A stretch of 6,625 nucleotides of DNA from Acidobacteriota bacterium (GTDB lineage: Bacteria; Acidobacteriota; Vicinamibacteria; Vicinamibacterales; Vicinamibacteraceae), in contig JAEZDP010000429.1 of assembly GCA_023418055.1 (NCBI GenBank), forward strand, positions 1 through 6,625. The letters run 5' to 3'. Below the pieces are notes generated by a model, which was given only the letters and a program-made list of their open reading frames with translations, had not been told where the DNA came from and ran no database searches. The translations under genes were made by a program, and so were the position numbers. The first letter of the stretch is position 1, and every line of letters starts with the position of its first letter. This document shows, in pieces, positions 5,660-6,625 of this stretch.

Positions 5660-6582
5660 GCGCCACCGGACGCCCGCTCGCCACCATCGTCGTCCCAGGG
5701 TCCACGTCGAACCTCGGCCCGGGCTTCGACACGCTTGGACTGGCGCTCGAGCTGACGCTCGTCGTGGACGTCCTGGCCGTCGTCGACGACGACCGTGGCG
5801 AGGTACGGTGTGCGTTCACGGGGCCGGTGCCCGATGGCGAGAATCTGATTGCCACCGGTTTCAGCGCCGTGGCGCGCCACGCCGGAGCGACCAGCCTGCC
5901 GTCCCTCGACGTGCGGGTCACGTGCGACATTCCCCCGGGCGCGGGGCTCGGCAGCAGCGCCGCTGCTCTCGTGGCGGGCGGACGCCTGGCGGCGCTCGTC
6001 ACCCCAGGCGTCGACGCGCAGCGCATCCTCGATGTGGCCACCGCCATCGAGGGCCACCCCGACAATGTCGCCGCCTCGATTCATGGGGGGCTCGTCGCGA
6101 GCCTTACCGAACCCGACGGCACGGTCCGCGCGGTGTCGATGCCCTGGCCGTCCGATCTGCGGCTGGTGGTGGCGACGCCGCAGATGCCACTGGCGACGCG
6201 CACGGCGCGTGCCGTGCTGCCCGCGCAGGTGTCCCGGGCAGATGCGGTGCACAACCTGCAACGCCTGGCCGTGCTGCTCGGCGCCCTGACGACAGGACGC
6301 TACGACGTGTTGCACGCGGCTTTCGCCGACCGTCTGCACCAGCCCCATCGTCAGACCCTCGTGCCCGGGTTTGCCGAAGCGCTGCAGGCACGGGCCGATG
6401 GCCTGGTGGCGGTGTTCCTGTCGGGCGCCGGCCCGTCGGTGGCCGCCGTCACTCACGGCGATCCGGGGCCCACGATCGACGTGTTGCGCGGGATCTACCA
6501 GCGCCTCGACCTGACGACCACCGTGCGCGTCCTCGACGTGCACCAACCGACGGCCGGCGTCCTCACGTCGTCGCCGTCCTGA
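5656..6582 (+). CDS. thrB: Homoserine kinase (GHMP family)
   Basis: The 308-residue cytoplasmic enzyme phosphorylates L-homoserine with ATP to O-phospho-L-homoserine, the substrate of threonine synthase. The three GHMP-kinase motifs are present in order: PGSTSNLGPGFDTLGLAL (residues 14-31, substrate side), the ATP-binding glycine/serine loop PPGAGLGSSAAA (93-104), and FLSGAGPSVAAV (254-265). EGHPDNVAAS (132-141) is the conserved homoserine-kinase segment, with E132 and N137 in the active-site region, and TRTARAVLP (181-189) is also typical. Length is normal for the family. The start ATG at 5656 overlaps the hom stop (ATGA), which points to translational coupling. The same open frame continues upstream to 5005 inside hom, but that part is Arg/Pro/Gly-rich shadow sequence; the family's N-terminal motif begins just after the ATG at 5656, which decides the start. 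Confidence 0.97.
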   Translation: MSATGRPLATIVVPGSTSNLGPGFDTLGLALELTLVVDVLAVVDDDRGEVRCAFTGPVPDGENLIATGFSAVARHAGATSLPSLDVRVTCDIPPGAGLGSSAAALVAGGRLAALVTPGVDAQRILDVATAIEGHPDNVAASIHGGLVASLTEPDGTVRAVSMPWPSDLRLVVATPQMPLATRTARAVLPAQVSRADAVHNLQRLAVLLGALTTGRYDVLHAAFADRLHQPHRQTLVPGFAEALQARADGLVAVFLSGAGPSVAAVTHGDPGPTIDVLRGIYQRLDLTTTVRVLDVHQPTAGVLTSSPS

Positions 6583-6594
6583 CGTTCACACCCA

Positions 6595-6600
6595 GAGGGG
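6595..6600 (+). promoter_or_regulatory. Ribosome-binding site of the gene starting at 6603
   Basis: GAGGGG lies two to four bases before the ATG depending on which GAGG register pairs with 16S rRNA. The spacing is a little short. It is the main evidence, beside position, that a gene starts here. Confidence 0.5.
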
Positions 6601-6602
6601 AC

Positions 6603-6625
6603 ATGCCCACACTCACCGGACTCCG
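6603..6625 (+). CDS. Start of the next gene in the operon, probably threonine synthase
   Basis: An ATG at 6603, 20 bp after the thrB stop, follows a purine-rich GAGGGG box (6595-6600) and opens as MPTLTGLR before the window ends. Eight codons cannot identify a protein. Position after hom and thrB, same strand and short spacing make thrC (O-phosphohomoserine to threonine, PLP-dependent) the best guess, since hom-thrB-thrC is a common order and many threonine synthases begin with a short segment leading to a Cys-containing motif after such a sequence. The thrC identity is inference; the presence of a gene start is better supported. Confidence 0.55.

Noticed and set aside
5419..6546. A 375-codon minus-strand open frame opposite the end of hom and most of thrB.
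   Set aside because: Antisense to two certain genes; composition is that of a GC-rich shadow frame.

Overview
The window is high-GC bacterial chromosome with dense, strongly G/C-ending codon use and few gaps. It carries housekeeping and exported-enzyme genes, and I see no mobile element, CRISPR array, tRNA or rRNA. The gene mix and protein style (exported PBP7-like peptidase with a Lys/Ala linker, exported M20 hydrolase, hom-thrB pair) would fit an environmental Gram-negative such as an acidobacterium of the Vicinamibacteria type. That placement is an impression, not something shown by a marker gene.

Left half, minus strand. Reading leftwards from 2871 there are three genes: an exported M20-family zinc peptidase/hydrolase (2871-1606), an exported PBP7-like D-alanyl-D-alanine peptidase of family S11 (1493-426), and the first 114 codons of a Pro/Ala/Ser/Thr- and Arg/Lys-rich protein that runs off the left edge (343-1). 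The first two are separated by 112 bp holding a possible promoter, so they need not form one operon. Both carry signal peptides and act outside the cytoplasm.

Centre. A divergent region (2872-3106) separates the minus-strand genes from the plus-strand set. It is followed by a small cysteine- and histidine-bearing ORF (3107-3328) with a good ribosome-binding site, ending in tandem in-frame stops. A LysR-family regulator (3383-4330) begins 54 bp later.

Right half, plus strand. A perfect TATAAT box sits 40 bp upstream of homoserine dehydrogenase (hom, 4412-5659, with a C-terminal ACT domain). hom overlaps homoserine kinase (thrB, 5656-6582) by an ATGA junction. After 20 bp a further ORF starts at 6603 behind a GAGGGG box; its eight visible codons and position make threonine synthase (thrC) the likely identity. 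Together these convert aspartate semialdehyde to homoserine, phosphohomoserine and (if thrC is right) threonine. No aspartokinase is fused to hom.

I found no convincing undescribed multi-gene system. The items most worth following are the small Cys/His protein next to the LysR gene, the low-complexity N-terminus at the left edge, and a possible regulatory link between the LysR gene and its neighbours.
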